Part shown: piece by piece, positions 54,843-63,848 of the stretch | Position numbering within the stretch: position 1 is the stretch's first letter | How the letters are laid out: each line of letters starts with the position of its first letter | Source: Comamonas thiooxydans | GTDB taxonomy: Bacteria; Pseudomonadota; Gammaproteobacteria; Burkholderiales; Burkholderiaceae_C | Direction of reading: 5' to 3' | Length of the DNA: 64,000 bases | Assembly (NCBI RefSeq): GCF_000964545.1 | Contig: NZ_BBVD01000007.1 | Location: 62,001 to 126,000, forward strand | Notes under the pieces: model-generated | What the model was told of the DNA's origin: nothing | Databases searched by the model: none | What the model saw: the letters and a program-made list of their open reading frames with translations, nothing else | Position numbers and translations under genes: made by a program

Positions 54843-56144
54843 TCAATGGCAGTCGCGGCGGGCGACTTCCAGCAGCTTTTCAACCTCTGCCGGGTGCCTT
54901 CTGCAATTATTCCAGTGCCAGATGCCGATCAGCACCATGCTAGCGGCAACCAGCAGACCGAATACCGTGATCGCACCAAAGGCAGTCAGCCCCATCTTGG
55001 TGGACAGGCTGTAGAAGCCGCCCATGGCCAGAATGGCCAGTTGCTCGTTGAAGTTCTGCACCGCAATCGAGCGACCCGCGCCCATGAGATTATGGCCGCG
55101 ATGCTGCAGCAGCGCATTCATGGGAACAACCAGAAATCCGCCCAAACCGCCAAGCAGAATGAGGAAGGGCACGGCCACCCAGAGATTGTCGATAAAGATC
55201 ATGCAGACCACGAGCAGGCCCATGAGCACGCCCAGGGGGATCACACGCGTGGCGTTGTCCAGGCGCATGCGCATGGATGCCAGCACCGCACCGACGGCCG
55301 TACCGATTGCCACCACCCCCACCAGGGCCGAGGCCTGGGTGGTGCTGTAACCCAGGGCCGCAGCTCCCCAGGCCAGCACGATATAGCGCAAATTGCCCGA
55401 AGCCCCCCAGAACAACGTGGTGGTGGACAGCGAAATCTGGCCCAGCTTGTCGGCCCACAGGCGCTTGCTGCACTGCCAGAAGTCGGGCAGCAGACCCAGC
55501 AGATTGGCAACCAGGCTCTTGTTCGGGTCTTCGCGCAGCGGGCGCATGGCCACGCCCGTCAGCGGAATATGCAGATTGAACCAGGCCGCCACGACGTAGA
55601 TCAGGATCAGCAGGGCAATTGCGGCCTCGGCAGGGGTGTCCACGCCGGTATTGAAATACGGGAAGTCAAAGCCCAGCAGATGCTGGGAAATGGTCGGCCC
55701 CACCAGTTGGCCGCCTACCAGCACGCCCAAAATGATGGAGGTGATCGTCAGCCCCTCGATCCAGCCATTGGCCTTGACCAGTTGAGAGGCCGGCAGCAGC
55801 TCGGTCAGGATGCCGTACTTGGCCGGCGAATAGGCGGCCGCGCCCAGCCCGATGACGGCGTAGGCGATCAAGGGATGATGGCCGAAGAGCATCATCAGAC
55901 AACCCATCACCTTGATGGCATTGCTGATGAACATGACCTTGCCCTTGGGCAAGGCGTCCGCAAAGGCTCCGACAAAGGGGGCCAGGACCACATAGAACAG
56001 GGCGAACATGGGCACCAGGGCAGCACGTTGCCACTCGGGGGCACCATTGGCACGCAACAGCTCTACAGCGGTCACAAACAAGGCGTTGTCTGCCAGCGAG
56101 CTGAAAAACTGCGCTGACATGATGGTGTAGAAACCGCGCTTCAT
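54843..56144 (-). CDS. lplT: Lysophospholipid transporter LplT (MFS)
   Basis: 433-residue major-facilitator protein that flips lysophospholipids across the inner membrane. MKRGFYTIMSAQFFSSLADNALFVTAVELL, LPKGKVMFISNAIKVMGCLMMLFGHHPLIAYAVIGLGAAAYSPAKYGILTELLP and WIEGLTITSIILGVLVGG match LplT closely. In enterics it is paired with or fused to the acyltransferase Aas. No aas is next to it here. It is divergent from the alanine racemase gene. Confidence 0.88.
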   Translation of the reverse strand: MKRGFYTIMSAQFFSSLADNALFVTAVELLRANGAPEWQRAALVPMFALFYVVLAPFVGAFADALPKGKVMFISNAIKVMGCLMMLFGHHPLIAYAVIGLGAAAYSPAKYGILTELLPASQLVKANGWIEGLTITSIILGVLVGGQLVGPTISQHLLGFDFPYFNTGVDTPAEAAIALLILIYVVAAWFNLHIPLTGVAMRPLREDPNKSLVANLLGLLPDFWQCSKRLWADKLGQISLSTTTLFWGASGNLRYIVLAWGAAALGYSTTQASALVGVVAIGTAVGAVLASMRMRLDNATRVIPLGVLMGLLVVCMIFIDNLWVAVPFLILLGGLGGFLVVPMNALLQHRGHNLMGAGRSIAVQNFNEQLAILAMGGFYSLSTKMGLTAFGAITVFGLLVAASMVLIGIWHWNNCRRHPAEVEKLLEVARRDCH

Positions 56145-56277
56145 GAATTAGCTGTAACTGGCACCGGACGGACCGATGCCAAGGAAATAATAGACCCCGT
56201 GGCAAGTGACTGGCGGTTATATCACGCAGGCTCCAGCTGACAGTGCCAGAATCCCACTGGTCTGATTGAGAAAAACC

Positions 56278-57384
56278 ATGCCTCGTCCCATTACTGCCAC
56301 CATCCATCCTGAAGCCGTTCGCCACAACCTGGAGCGGGTACGGCAAGCCGTCCCTGATGCCAAATTGTGGTCCGTGATCAAAGCCAACGCTTATGGCCAC
56401 GGTATCGAAAACGTGTTTGAGGGTCTGCGAGCGACGGACGGTTTTGCCATGCTGGACCTCGATGAGGCCCAGCGCGTGCGCAATCTGGGATGGCGCGGCC
56501 CCATCCTGCTGCTCGAAGGCGTGTTCGAGTTGCGCGACCTGGAAATCTGCTCGCGTCTGGGCATCTGGCATGCAGTGCACTGCGACGAGCAGATCGACTG
56601 GCTGGCCGCCCACAAGACCCAGGTCGGCCACCGTGTCTTTCTCAAGATGAACAGCGGGATGAACCGGCTGGGCTTTACACCCGAGCGTTTTCGTGCGGCT
56701 TATGCGCGGCTGAACGCTCTGCCCCAGGTCGACGAGATCTCGTTCATGACCCACTTCAGCGATGCCGATGTGGAGCATGGCCTGGATCACCAGCTCAGGG
56801 TCTTTCACGAAACCACGCTGGACCTGCCCGGCGAGCGCAGCGTCAGCAACAGCGCTGCCACCTTGCTGCATGGTGATGAAAACAATGTGCGCTGCGACTG
56901 GGTGCGCCCCGGCATCGTGCTCTACGGCAGCTCGCCAGACTTTCCCACCCATGATGCGGCTCACTGGGGTCTTGAGCCGACCATGACGCTGTCGTCAAAA
57001 ATCATCGGCACGCAGGAGCTGCATGCCGGTGACACCGTGGGTTACGGCTCGCGTTTTCAATGCGACGGACCGCTGCGCCTGGGCGTGGTGGCCTGCGGCT
57101 ATGCGGACGGCTATCCGCGCGTCTGCCCCACGGGTACGCCCGTGCTGGTGGACGGTGTGCGCACCCGCACGCTGGGCCGCGTCAGCATGGACATGATGGC
57201 CGTGGACCTGAGCCCCGTTCCCAAGGCCAGGCTGGGCAGCGAGGTCACGCTCTGGGGTCGCGCCAGCAATGGCGCCGTGCTGCCCATCGACGAGGTAGCC
57301 GCTGCTGCCGGCACACTGGGCTACGAGCTGATGTGCGCCGTGGCTCCCCGCGTCCCCAAGCAGGTGGAGGGAGCAGGCAAGTAG
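56278..57384 (+). CDS. alr: Alanine racemase
   Basis: 368-residue PLP enzyme interconverting L- and D-alanine for peptidoglycan. The PLP Lys is K35 in VIKANAYGHG; second catalytic Tyr is in GDTVGYGSRFQCDGPLRLGVVACGYADGYPR, and C-terminal RVSMDMMAVDLS holds the oxyanion region. The start at MPRPITATIHPEAVRHNL agrees with the family; an ATG 12 bases upstream would add four residues. It stands alone between lplT and a terminator. DadX versus Alr cannot be told from this sequence alone. Confidence 0.94.
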   Translation: MPRPITATIHPEAVRHNLERVRQAVPDAKLWSVIKANAYGHGIENVFEGLRATDGFAMLDLDEAQRVRNLGWRGPILLLEGVFELRDLEICSRLGIWHAVHCDEQIDWLAAHKTQVGHRVFLKMNSGMNRLGFTPERFRAAYARLNALPQVDEISFMTHFSDADVEHGLDHQLRVFHETTLDLPGERSVSNSAATLLHGDENNVRCDWVRPGIVLYGSSPDFPTHDAAHWGLEPTMTLSSKIIGTQELHAGDTVGYGSRFQCDGPLRLGVVACGYADGYPRVCPTGTPVLVDGVRTRTLGRVSMDMMAVDLSPVPKARLGSEVTLWGRASNGAVLPIDEVAAAAGTLGYELMCAVAPRVPKQVEGAGK

Positions 57385-57402
57385 ACCGGCCTGCTCCCGT
57401 CA

Positions 57403-57431
57403 AAAAGCCGCTGCAAGCACAGCGGCTTTTT
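57403..57431 (+). terminator. Rho-independent terminator after alr
   Basis: AAAAGCCGCTG (57403-57413) pairs with CAGCGGCTTTTT (57420-57431) across a 6-base loop; the T-run is part of the stem and ends TTTTTAT. It may act in both directions. A separate inverted repeat, ATGCCTGC...GCAGGCAT, lies at 57453-57480. Confidence 0.88.
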
Positions 57432-57572
57432 ATCGATTCAGAAAGCGTAGACATGCCTGCACCCGACGCGATGCAGGCATGCAGGACAGCGCATCAGAGC
57501 CCGGAATGCGGTGCCAGGAACGACCTCATCGGACCAGCGACGACTTCGGTCGCAGCGCTCACGCACCGGCAG

Positions 57573-58772
57573 CTAAACGGCGTGGCGGCTTGGTGCACTG
57601 TCCTGGCACAGGCTGGCGACTCTGGCAACGATGTCGTCAATCTGTGCCTCGTCGCAGATCAGCGGCGGCAACAGCCGGATCGTGCGCTCACGGGTCACGG
57701 TAATCAGCAATCGCTGTTCAGCCAGCGCGCGGCCGACCAGCTCCTGGCAGTTACGGTTCAACTCGATCCCTGCCATCAGCCCCAGGCCTCGGATGGCCTG
57801 CACACCCGGGTGTCCTCCCAGAGCCAGCCGCAGCCCGGCCAACAGGCGCTCGCCCAGCAGGGCTGCCCGCTGCGCAATGCCGTCTCTTTCCATGATGTCG
57901 AGCACGGCACAGGCCACGCGGCATGCCAGCGGATTGCCACCGAAGGTGGAGCCGTGCTGGCCGGGACAGAACAGGTTCGCGGCCGTGCCACGTGCCAGAC
58001 AGGCGCCAATGGGAACGCCATTGCCCAGTGCTTTGGCCAGGGTCATCACATCGGGCGTGATACCGGCGTGCCGGTGCGCGAACCAGGCCCCTGTGCGGCC
58101 CAGGCCGGTCTGTATCTCGTCGAGCATCAGCAGCCAGCCCTGGCTGTCGCAGAGCTCGCGCAGAGCGCGCAGGTAGCCGCGACTGGCGACACGGATGCCG
58201 CCTTCGCCCTGTACGGGCTCGACCAGCACGGCGACGATACCTGGTACTTCCTGGGCCGCACGGCGCACTGCATCGATGTCGTCATAGGGCACGCGCACGA
58301 AACCGGGCATCTGCGGCTCGAAGCCCTGTTGCTTGGCCGCGTTGCCCGTGGCGGCGAGTGTCGCCAGCGTGCGGCCATGAAAAGCGTTCTCCATCACGAG
58401 AATTTGCGGCTCGGCCACCTGCTTGCGATGCCCGTGCAAGCGGGCGAGCTTGAGAGCCGTCTCATTGGCCTCGGCACCCGAATTGCAGAAGAACACCTTT
58501 TCCATGTCGGCGAGCGCGCATAAGCGCTCGCCAAGCTGCTCCTGCCAGTCGATACGGAACACGTTGGAGGTATGCAGCAGCCTCGCGGCTTGCTCGGCCA
58601 TGACGGCGGCGATCTCCGGATGGGCATGACCCAGGCTGGTGACAGCCACGCCGGCGATGGCGTCCAGGTATTCCACCCCCTGCTCGTCCCAGAGGCTGGC
58701 ACCGCGACCGCGCACAAAAGAAACAGGTTGGCGGGCGTATGCCCTCATCAGATGGGAATCGGTCTGTGGCAT
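57573..58772 (-). CDS. argD: Acetylornithine/aspartate aminotransferase family protein (ArgD-like)
   Basis: 399-residue class III PLP aminotransferase. GVEYLDAIAGVAVTSLGHAHPEIAAVM, FFCNSGAEANETALKLAR, LVMENAFHGRTLATLAATGN, LMLDEIQTGLGRTG and MTLAKALGNGVPIGACLA (PLP Lys in LAKALG). This form matches acetylornithine aminotransferase of arginine biosynthesis, which also may act as succinyldiaminopimelate aminotransferase. The start at MPQTDSHLM was preferred to an upstream ORF extension. It lies alone between alr and yggS. Confidence 0.88.
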   Translation of the reverse strand: MPQTDSHLMRAYARQPVSFVRGRGASLWDEQGVEYLDAIAGVAVTSLGHAHPEIAAVMAEQAARLLHTSNVFRIDWQEQLGERLCALADMEKVFFCNSGAEANETALKLARLHGHRKQVAEPQILVMENAFHGRTLATLAATGNAAKQQGFEPQMPGFVRVPYDDIDAVRRAAQEVPGIVAVLVEPVQGEGGIRVASRGYLRALRELCDSQGWLLMLDEIQTGLGRTGAWFAHRHAGITPDVMTLAKALGNGVPIGACLARGTAANLFCPGQHGSTFGGNPLACRVACAVLDIMERDGIAQRAALLGERLLAGLRLALGGHPGVQAIRGLGLMAGIELNRNCQELVGRALAEQRLLITVTRERTIRLLPPLICDEAQIDDIVARVASLCQDSAPSRHAV

Positions 58773-58967
58773 GCATTGCTCCGTGGTATGTAAAAGAAAG
58801 CTGGCGGATATCAACCAGTTCAAGAGAACTCTGCAGCGGGCCAATGCCCGGTCTCAGCGGCAAAAGCGCGCATTGCGCCTGCAGGACTTGGCGGCAGGTT
58901 GGCCGGCTTGCTACGGCCGCAACGCACAGCGCAGGCACAAGCCACCTGCGATTGCGCCTATGCCATA

Positions 58968-59792
58968 TCAATCGGTAACGGATTCCGGCGTATCCGGATC
59001 AGAGCGCGTTGGCCAGTAATAGCTATCGGGTAACGGACGCGCGCCGAAGATGGCCTGCCCCACGCGCACCACGGTAGCGCCCTCCTCGATGGCGATCTCG
59101 AAATCGCCGGACATCCCCATCGACAGCGCATCCAGCTCCATGCCCGCAGGCGCGCTTTGCTGCAGCTGATCGCGCAGCTCGCGCAGGAGAATGAAACACC
59201 GACGCACCCGTTCGGCTTCGGCGGAAAACAGCGCCAGCGTCATCACACCACGCACGCGCAACGCGGAAAACACGGGCAGTTGCTGGATGAAACCCGGCAC
59301 ATCCTCGGGATTCAAGCCATATTTGCTGGCCTCGCCCGAGGTATTGACCTGCACGAACACGTCCAGCGACCGCCCTTCGGCCTGCAGATGCCTGTCCAGC
59401 GCCTCTGCCACGCGCAGGCTGTCCAATGCCTGGAACTCGCTGGCAAAACGTGCCACCAGTCTGGCCTTGTTGGTCTGCAGGTGACCGATGACCGACCAGC
59501 GCAGATCGGCCAGGTCCTGCATGGACTCCCATTTCCCAAACGCTTCCTGTACCTTGTTCTCGCCCAACAGGCGGCAGCCCGCTGCATAGGCCAGACGCAG
59601 GCTGGCTTGCGGCTTGGTCTTGCTGACGGGCAGCAAGCGCACGCTGGCTGGATCACGCCCCACGCGCTGGCAGGCAGCTGCAATGCGCTCCTGCACGGTG
59701 GCGAGGTTGCGAAGAAAGTCCTCTACCGTGCCGGCCTCGGGGTACAGGCCATGTTGATCGTGACGGGTCGGGGTTTCTGAAGTCATGGGCAT
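58968..59792 (-). CDS. YggS family PLP homeostasis protein
   Basis: 274-residue single-domain PLP-binding protein of the YggS/PROSC family (fold of the alanine racemase N-terminal domain). LLPVSKTKP (PLP Lys), LGENKVQEAFGKWE, WSVIGHLQTNKARLV, FVQVNTSGEASKYGL and MGMSGDFEIAIEEGATVVRVGQAIFG are typical. It is 4 bases after the benE stop, so it is probably co-transcribed with it; the ribosome site AAGGA is inside the end of benE. Several close in-frame starts (59795, 59792, 59786) exist; 59792 fits the site best. Confidence 0.92.
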   Translation of the reverse strand: MPMTSETPTRHDQHGLYPEAGTVEDFLRNLATVQERIAAACQRVGRDPASVRLLPVSKTKPQASLRLAYAAGCRLLGENKVQEAFGKWESMQDLADLRWSVIGHLQTNKARLVARFASEFQALDSLRVAEALDRHLQAEGRSLDVFVQVNTSGEASKYGLNPEDVPGFIQQLPVFSALRVRGVMTLALFSAEAERVRRCFILLRELRDQLQQSAPAGMELDALSMGMSGDFEIAIEEGATVVRVGQAIFGARPLPDSYYWPTRSDPDTPESVTD

Positions 59793-59796
59793 CACC

Positions 59797-61026
59797 TCAT
59801 CCTTTTTCCATGGCGGCTATCGCGGCCGACTGTGCGCTCCACGGCAGCCGGCCGTTGAGGACGGCATAGGCGAGCAGTCCTATGACCAGGCCCCAGAAGG
59901 CGCCGCCAATACCCAGCAACGTGATGTTGGCGGCGGCGGCCAGGAAGGTGATCAGCGCGGCCTCGCGCACCTTGGCATCCGCCAGGGCCGTGGCCAGGCT
60001 GGCGCCAATGGTGCCCAGCAGGGCGAGACCTGCCAGCGTGGTGATGAAGGTGGCGGGAAAGGCCATGAAGACCGCCGCCAGCGTGACCCCGAACACGCCG
60101 ACCAGGATGTAGCACATGCCTGCAGCAACGCCGGCAATCCAGCGCCTGGAGGGATCTTCATGCGCCTGCGGGCCGGTAGCGATTGCAGCCGTGATCGCGG
60201 CGATGTTGAACGCATGCGAACCAAACGGAGCCATGAGCAGCGAGCCCAGACCCGTGATCGTGACGATGGGATTGGCGCTGGTCTTGAAGCCATCGTTGCG
60301 CAGCACCAGCATGCCGGGCATGTACTGGCCGGTCAGCGTGATGAGAAACAGCGGCAGCGCGACGCTGAGCAAGGCATTGAGCGAGAACTCCGGCCTGGTG
60401 AACACTGGGGCAGCAAGCTGCAACTCCAGCCTAGACAGATCGACCCGATTCTGCGACAGCAAAAAGACCAGCCCCAGCACCAGGATGCCGACGACGGCAT
60501 AGCGTGCCGAAATCCGTTTGAGCACCACATAGGTCGCGATCAGCAGGCCCGCCAGCATGGGATCGACGCTCATGCCACCAAACGCCTTGATACCGAATTG
60601 CAGCAGGATGCCCGCGAGCAGTCCGGCCGCAATGCCGGCAGGAATAAGCCGGATGACGCGCTCGAAATATCCCGACAGCCCCAGCACCACGAAAGCCAGC
60701 GCGGAGACCAGGTAGGCCCCCACTGCTTCGGCATAGGGCGTGCTCGCCAGGGCAGTCACCAGGAATGCCGCAGCAGGTGTGGACCAGGCCGTGATGATGG
60801 GCTCGCGCGTCACCCAGCTCAGCAGCAGACCTGTCAGCCCTACGCCAATCGAGATCGACCATACCCAGGAGGCCGTCAGCTCGGGGCCGAGGCCCGCCAC
60901 CTTGGCCGCCTGGAACACAAGGATGAAGGTACCGCCGTAGTTGACGATGACCGAGATCAGGCCTGCCACTATGGGATGTGTGAGATCGTTCCAGCGAAGA
61001 GACGAAGGCGAGTGGGTGGTTGACAT
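59797..61026 (-). CDS. benE: BenE-family benzoate/H+ symporter-like permease
   Basis: 409-residue membrane protein with about 12 helices. LTHPIVAGLISVIVNYGGTFILVFQAAKVAGLGPELTASWVWSISIGVG, WSTPAAAFLVTALA, and GLGSLLMAPFGSHAFNIAAITAAIATGPQAHEDPSRRWIAGVAAG are typical of the BenE family. BenE proteins import benzoate in aromatic degraders, but no benzoate genes are here, so the substrate may differ. The start at MSTTHSPSS was used; the longer frame upstream crosses the promoter and the divergent MocR gene. Confidence 0.87.
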   Translation of the reverse strand: MSTTHSPSSLRWNDLTHPIVAGLISVIVNYGGTFILVFQAAKVAGLGPELTASWVWSISIGVGLTGLLLSWVTREPIITAWSTPAAAFLVTALASTPYAEAVGAYLVSALAFVVLGLSGYFERVIRLIPAGIAAGLLAGILLQFGIKAFGGMSVDPMLAGLLIATYVVLKRISARYAVVGILVLGLVFLLSQNRVDLSRLELQLAAPVFTRPEFSLNALLSVALPLFLITLTGQYMPGMLVLRNDGFKTSANPIVTITGLGSLLMAPFGSHAFNIAAITAAIATGPQAHEDPSRRWIAGVAAGMCYILVGVFGVTLAAVFMAFPATFITTLAGLALLGTIGASLATALADAKVREAALITFLAAAANITLLGIGGAFWGLVIGLLAYAVLNGRLPWSAQSAAIAAMEKG

Positions 61027-61054
61027 GGTCTTGCAAGGGCTCCCGGAAAAGTGA

Positions 61055-61083
61055 TTGACCCCATGGGGTAGCAGATTTATAGA
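61055..61083 (+). promoter_or_regulatory. Sigma-70 promoter of MocR gene with internal palindrome
   Basis: TTGACC (61055-61060) and TATAGA (61078-61083) are separated by exactly 17 bases. The spacer starts with the palindrome CCCCATGGGG (61059-61068). Downstream, AAGTGGC (61088-61094) and GCCACTT (61107-61113) form a hairpin followed by a T-run in the leader. Confidence 0.72.
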
Positions 61084-61134
61084 ATCGAAGTGGCCTGATA
61101 CTCCCAGCCACTTTTTTGCAGGAATACAGACCAT

Positions 61135-62616
61135 TTGTTCAAGCACGCCCAACTCGAATCCGTCAAAGCCTGGATCGGAGACCCCGCTCATGGCGCCTTG
61201 CCGCTGCATGCCCGCATCCAGCGGGCCATCCGGCACCTGATCCTCGATGGCGCGCTGGACGTGGGCCGGCGCCTGCCGGCATCGCGAGCCCTGGCCCAAT
61301 CTTTGGGTGTCTCGCGCGATACGGTGGAGGCCGCCTATGGCCAGCTGCATGCCGAAGGCTTTATCGAACGACGCACGGGCAGCGGCAGCTTTGTGTCCGA
61401 GCAGGTGCAACGCCTTCCGGGACGCGGCCTGATGCAAAGTCCTTTGGCGCGCGTTCCCGCCCTGCGTTTGAGCCAACGCGGCGCAGCCATGTTCGCGGGC
61501 GGTGGCCTGCGTGATTTCCTCGCGCCACGCGCTTTTGCGCCCGGTGTGCCCGAGACACGCAACTTCCCGCTTCAGACCTGGGAGCGCTTGCAGCGGCAGG
61601 TGCTCAAGGAGCACGGCACCCGGGCTCTGCTGCACAGTCCGCCACAGGGCACCAAGGCTTTGCGCCAGGCCATTGCCGCCTATGTCAACCTGGAGCGCGG
61701 CGCGCGCGCCACACCTGAACGCGTGCTGGTGCTGACCAGTTCGCAACAGGCTCTGACCCTGTGCGCCAATGTACTGCTCGATGCCGGTGATCGCATCTTC
61801 ATCGAAGACCCTGTGTATCACGGCGCACGCAAAGCCTTCGATGCGGCCGGGCTGGAATGTGTGCCCGTGCCGCTGGACGGCGACGGCATGCGGGTGGACT
61901 TACTGCAGACCCTACCCGCTGCCAGGGCGGTGTTTCTGACACCCTCCCACCAGTTCCCTACGGGCACCACGCTGGCTCTGGATCGCCGGCTGGCCGCCAT
62001 AGCCTGGGCGCAGCAGGAGCAGGCCTGGATCATCGAAGATGACTACGACAGCGAATTTCACTACGCCGGCAAGCCCATGGCCTGCGTGCAGGGGCTGGAT
62101 CAGCACGAGCGCACGATCTATGTCGGCACCTTCACCAAATCGATGTTCCCTGGGCTACGCATAGGCTATATGGTGTTGCCGGCTTCGCTGGTCGCCCCCA
62201 TGACGGTGGCGCGAACCTTGCTGGATGGACACAGCGCAGCGATTGCGCAATTGACGCTGGCGCGGTTCATCGAAGGCGGGCACCTGGGTGCGCATGTGCG
62301 TACCATGCGCGCCGTCTATGCCGAGCGACGCGATGTGCTGGCGCGGCTGGTGCGCGAGCATCTGGGCGACTTCCTCGAGCCACGGGTGCCGGCGGGAGGC
62401 ATGCAGATGCCTTGCACCCTGTTGCACGGCATTGCTGAACGCGCCGCCGTGGATAGCGCGCGCAGGGCGGACATAGACCTGCTCGGCTTGACGCAGCTGC
62501 ATGCATCAAGCCCGCAACAGGCGGGTTTTCTCATGGGATTTGCCGCTCACACACCGCATGAGCTGGAAGTCGCCGCGAGGAAGTTGGCGCAGGTACTGCA
62601 GGCGCTACGCCACTGA
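61135..62616 (+). CDS. MocR/GabR-type regulator (GntR domain fused to aminotransferase)
   Basis: 493-residue PLP-dependent regulator. N-terminal GntR winged helix (LHARIQRAIRHLILDGALDVGRRLPASRALAQSLGVSRDTVEAAYGQLHAEGFIERRTGSG, residues 25-85) and a fold-type I aminotransferase domain (about 125-490): LTPSHQFPTGTTLAL, IIEDDYDSEFHY and GTFTKSMFPGLRIGY with the PLP Lys. Translation starts at TTG. Divergent from benE and yggS, so it likely controls that pair, possibly sensing PLP or an amino acid. The promoter and palindrome at 61055-61083 fit autoregulation. Confidence 0.9.
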   Translation: MFKHAQLESVKAWIGDPAHGALPLHARIQRAIRHLILDGALDVGRRLPASRALAQSLGVSRDTVEAAYGQLHAEGFIERRTGSGSFVSEQVQRLPGRGLMQSPLARVPALRLSQRGAAMFAGGGLRDFLAPRAFAPGVPETRNFPLQTWERLQRQVLKEHGTRALLHSPPQGTKALRQAIAAYVNLERGARATPERVLVLTSSQQALTLCANVLLDAGDRIFIEDPVYHGARKAFDAAGLECVPVPLDGDGMRVDLLQTLPAARAVFLTPSHQFPTGTTLALDRRLAAIAWAQQEQAWIIEDDYDSEFHYAGKPMACVQGLDQHERTIYVGTFTKSMFPGLRIGYMVLPASLVAPMTVARTLLDGHSAAIAQLTLARFIEGGHLGAHVRTMRAVYAERRDVLARLVREHLGDFLEPRVPAGGMQMPCTLLHGIAERAAVDSARRADIDLLGLTQLHASSPQQAGFLMGFAAHTPHELEVAARKLAQVLQALRH

Positions 62617-62651
62617 CAGCGACCGGCGCGCCAGCGCAAAACGGCCAGGCC

Positions 62652-63848
62652 TCAGCCGGCAAGCTCCTGCAGCGCCGCCAGCAATTGCTTCACATCGGCC
62701 TCGGTATGCAGCGCCGACAAGGCAATACGCAGCCGCGCCGTGCCCACGGGCACGGTGGGAGGGCGAATCGCCGGCACCCACAGGCCATGGCGGCGCAACC
62801 CCTCCATAAGGCCGAGCGCAGCGTCATTTCCGCCCACCACCAGTGCCTGCACGGCCGTGTCCGATGGCAAAAGCCGCCAGCCCTTGCCCTGCAACAAGGG
62901 CTGCAGCCCCGCACGCAGCTGGGCAATCCGAGCCTGCAGCTGCTCGCGCAAAGCGCTCTGCTCCTCAATCAGTTGCAGACTGGTTTGCAATGCGCGCGCC
63001 AACATCGCAGGGGCGGCGGTCGCAAAGGTGTAGCTACGCGTTTTTTGCAGCAGCCATTCGATCAGCAGCGCATGTCCTGCAACAAAGGCCCCCGACACGC
63101 CAGCCGCCTTGCTCAGCGTGGCCATGTAAAGCACACGCGGCGAGGCCTTGACCCCTGTCAGCCCCGCAGCCGCCAGGCTGCCACGGCCTTGCGGGCCGAG
63201 TACGCCGAAGCCGTGGGCATCGTCCAGCAGCAGCAACGCGTCGTAGCGCTCGCACAGTGCCAGCAGCCCCTCGATATCTGCCACATTGCCATCCATGCTG
63301 AAGACGGCATCGCTCACCACCAGCTTGCGCTGCACCGGGCAAGCAGCCAGCAGCTGCTCCAAGGCAGCCAGATCGCCATGCTCGAAACGGTGGATCTGGG
63401 CACGCGACAGGCGACAGCCGTCGATCAGGCTGGCGTGGTTCAGAGCGTCAGAGAAAATGGCGTCGCCCGCCCCCACCAGCGCCGGGATGATGCTGGCGTT
63501 GGTGGCAAACCCGGCATAGAAGTAAAGCGCACGGGGCAGTTGCACAAAGCGGGCCAGTTCTTCCTCCAGCGCGGCATTGGCCGTGCTATGGCCGTTGACC
63601 ATTGGAGAGCCGCCCGAGCCCACACCGAAATCCTGCGCACCGGCGCAGGCCGCCTCAATCATGGCCGGGTGCTGTGCCAGCCCCAGATAGTCGTTGCTGC
63701 AGAACTGCAGCATGGGCTGCCCGTCGACCAGAATGCGCGCGCCTTGCAGGGGCGCTACGGTACGGCGGGTACGGCGCAGCGCGGCGGCGTCCAGGGCTGC
63801 CAGCTGCTGTGGAATATCCTGCAGCCAGAAATTGGAAGATGCGGTCAT
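62652..63848 (-). CDS. bioF: 8-amino-7-oxononanoate synthase
   Basis: 398-residue PLP enzyme of the alpha-oxoamine synthase family that condenses pimeloyl-ACP with L-alanine in biotin synthesis. LQFCSNDYLGLAQHPAM, DFGVGSGGSPMVNGHSTANAALEEELA, VSDAVFSMDGNVADIEGL, LLDDAHGFGVLGPQGRG and MATLSKAAGVSGAFV (PLP Lys). Its ATG overlaps the stop of the upstream gene (ATGA), so they are translated together. An ATG 6 bases earlier is less well placed for the AAGGAA ribosome site. Confidence 0.94.
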   Translation of the reverse strand: MTASSNFWLQDIPQQLAALDAAALRRTRRTVAPLQGARILVDGQPMLQFCSNDYLGLAQHPAMIEAACAGAQDFGVGSGGSPMVNGHSTANAALEEELARFVQLPRALYFYAGFATNASIIPALVGAGDAIFSDALNHASLIDGCRLSRAQIHRFEHGDLAALEQLLAACPVQRKLVVSDAVFSMDGNVADIEGLLALCERYDALLLLDDAHGFGVLGPQGRGSLAAAGLTGVKASPRVLYMATLSKAAGVSGAFVAGHALLIEWLLQKTRSYTFATAAPAMLARALQTSLQLIEEQSALREQLQARIAQLRAGLQPLLQGKGWRLLPSDTAVQALVVGGNDAALGLMEGLRRHGLWVPAIRPPTVPVGTARLRIALSALHTEADVKQLLAALQELAG

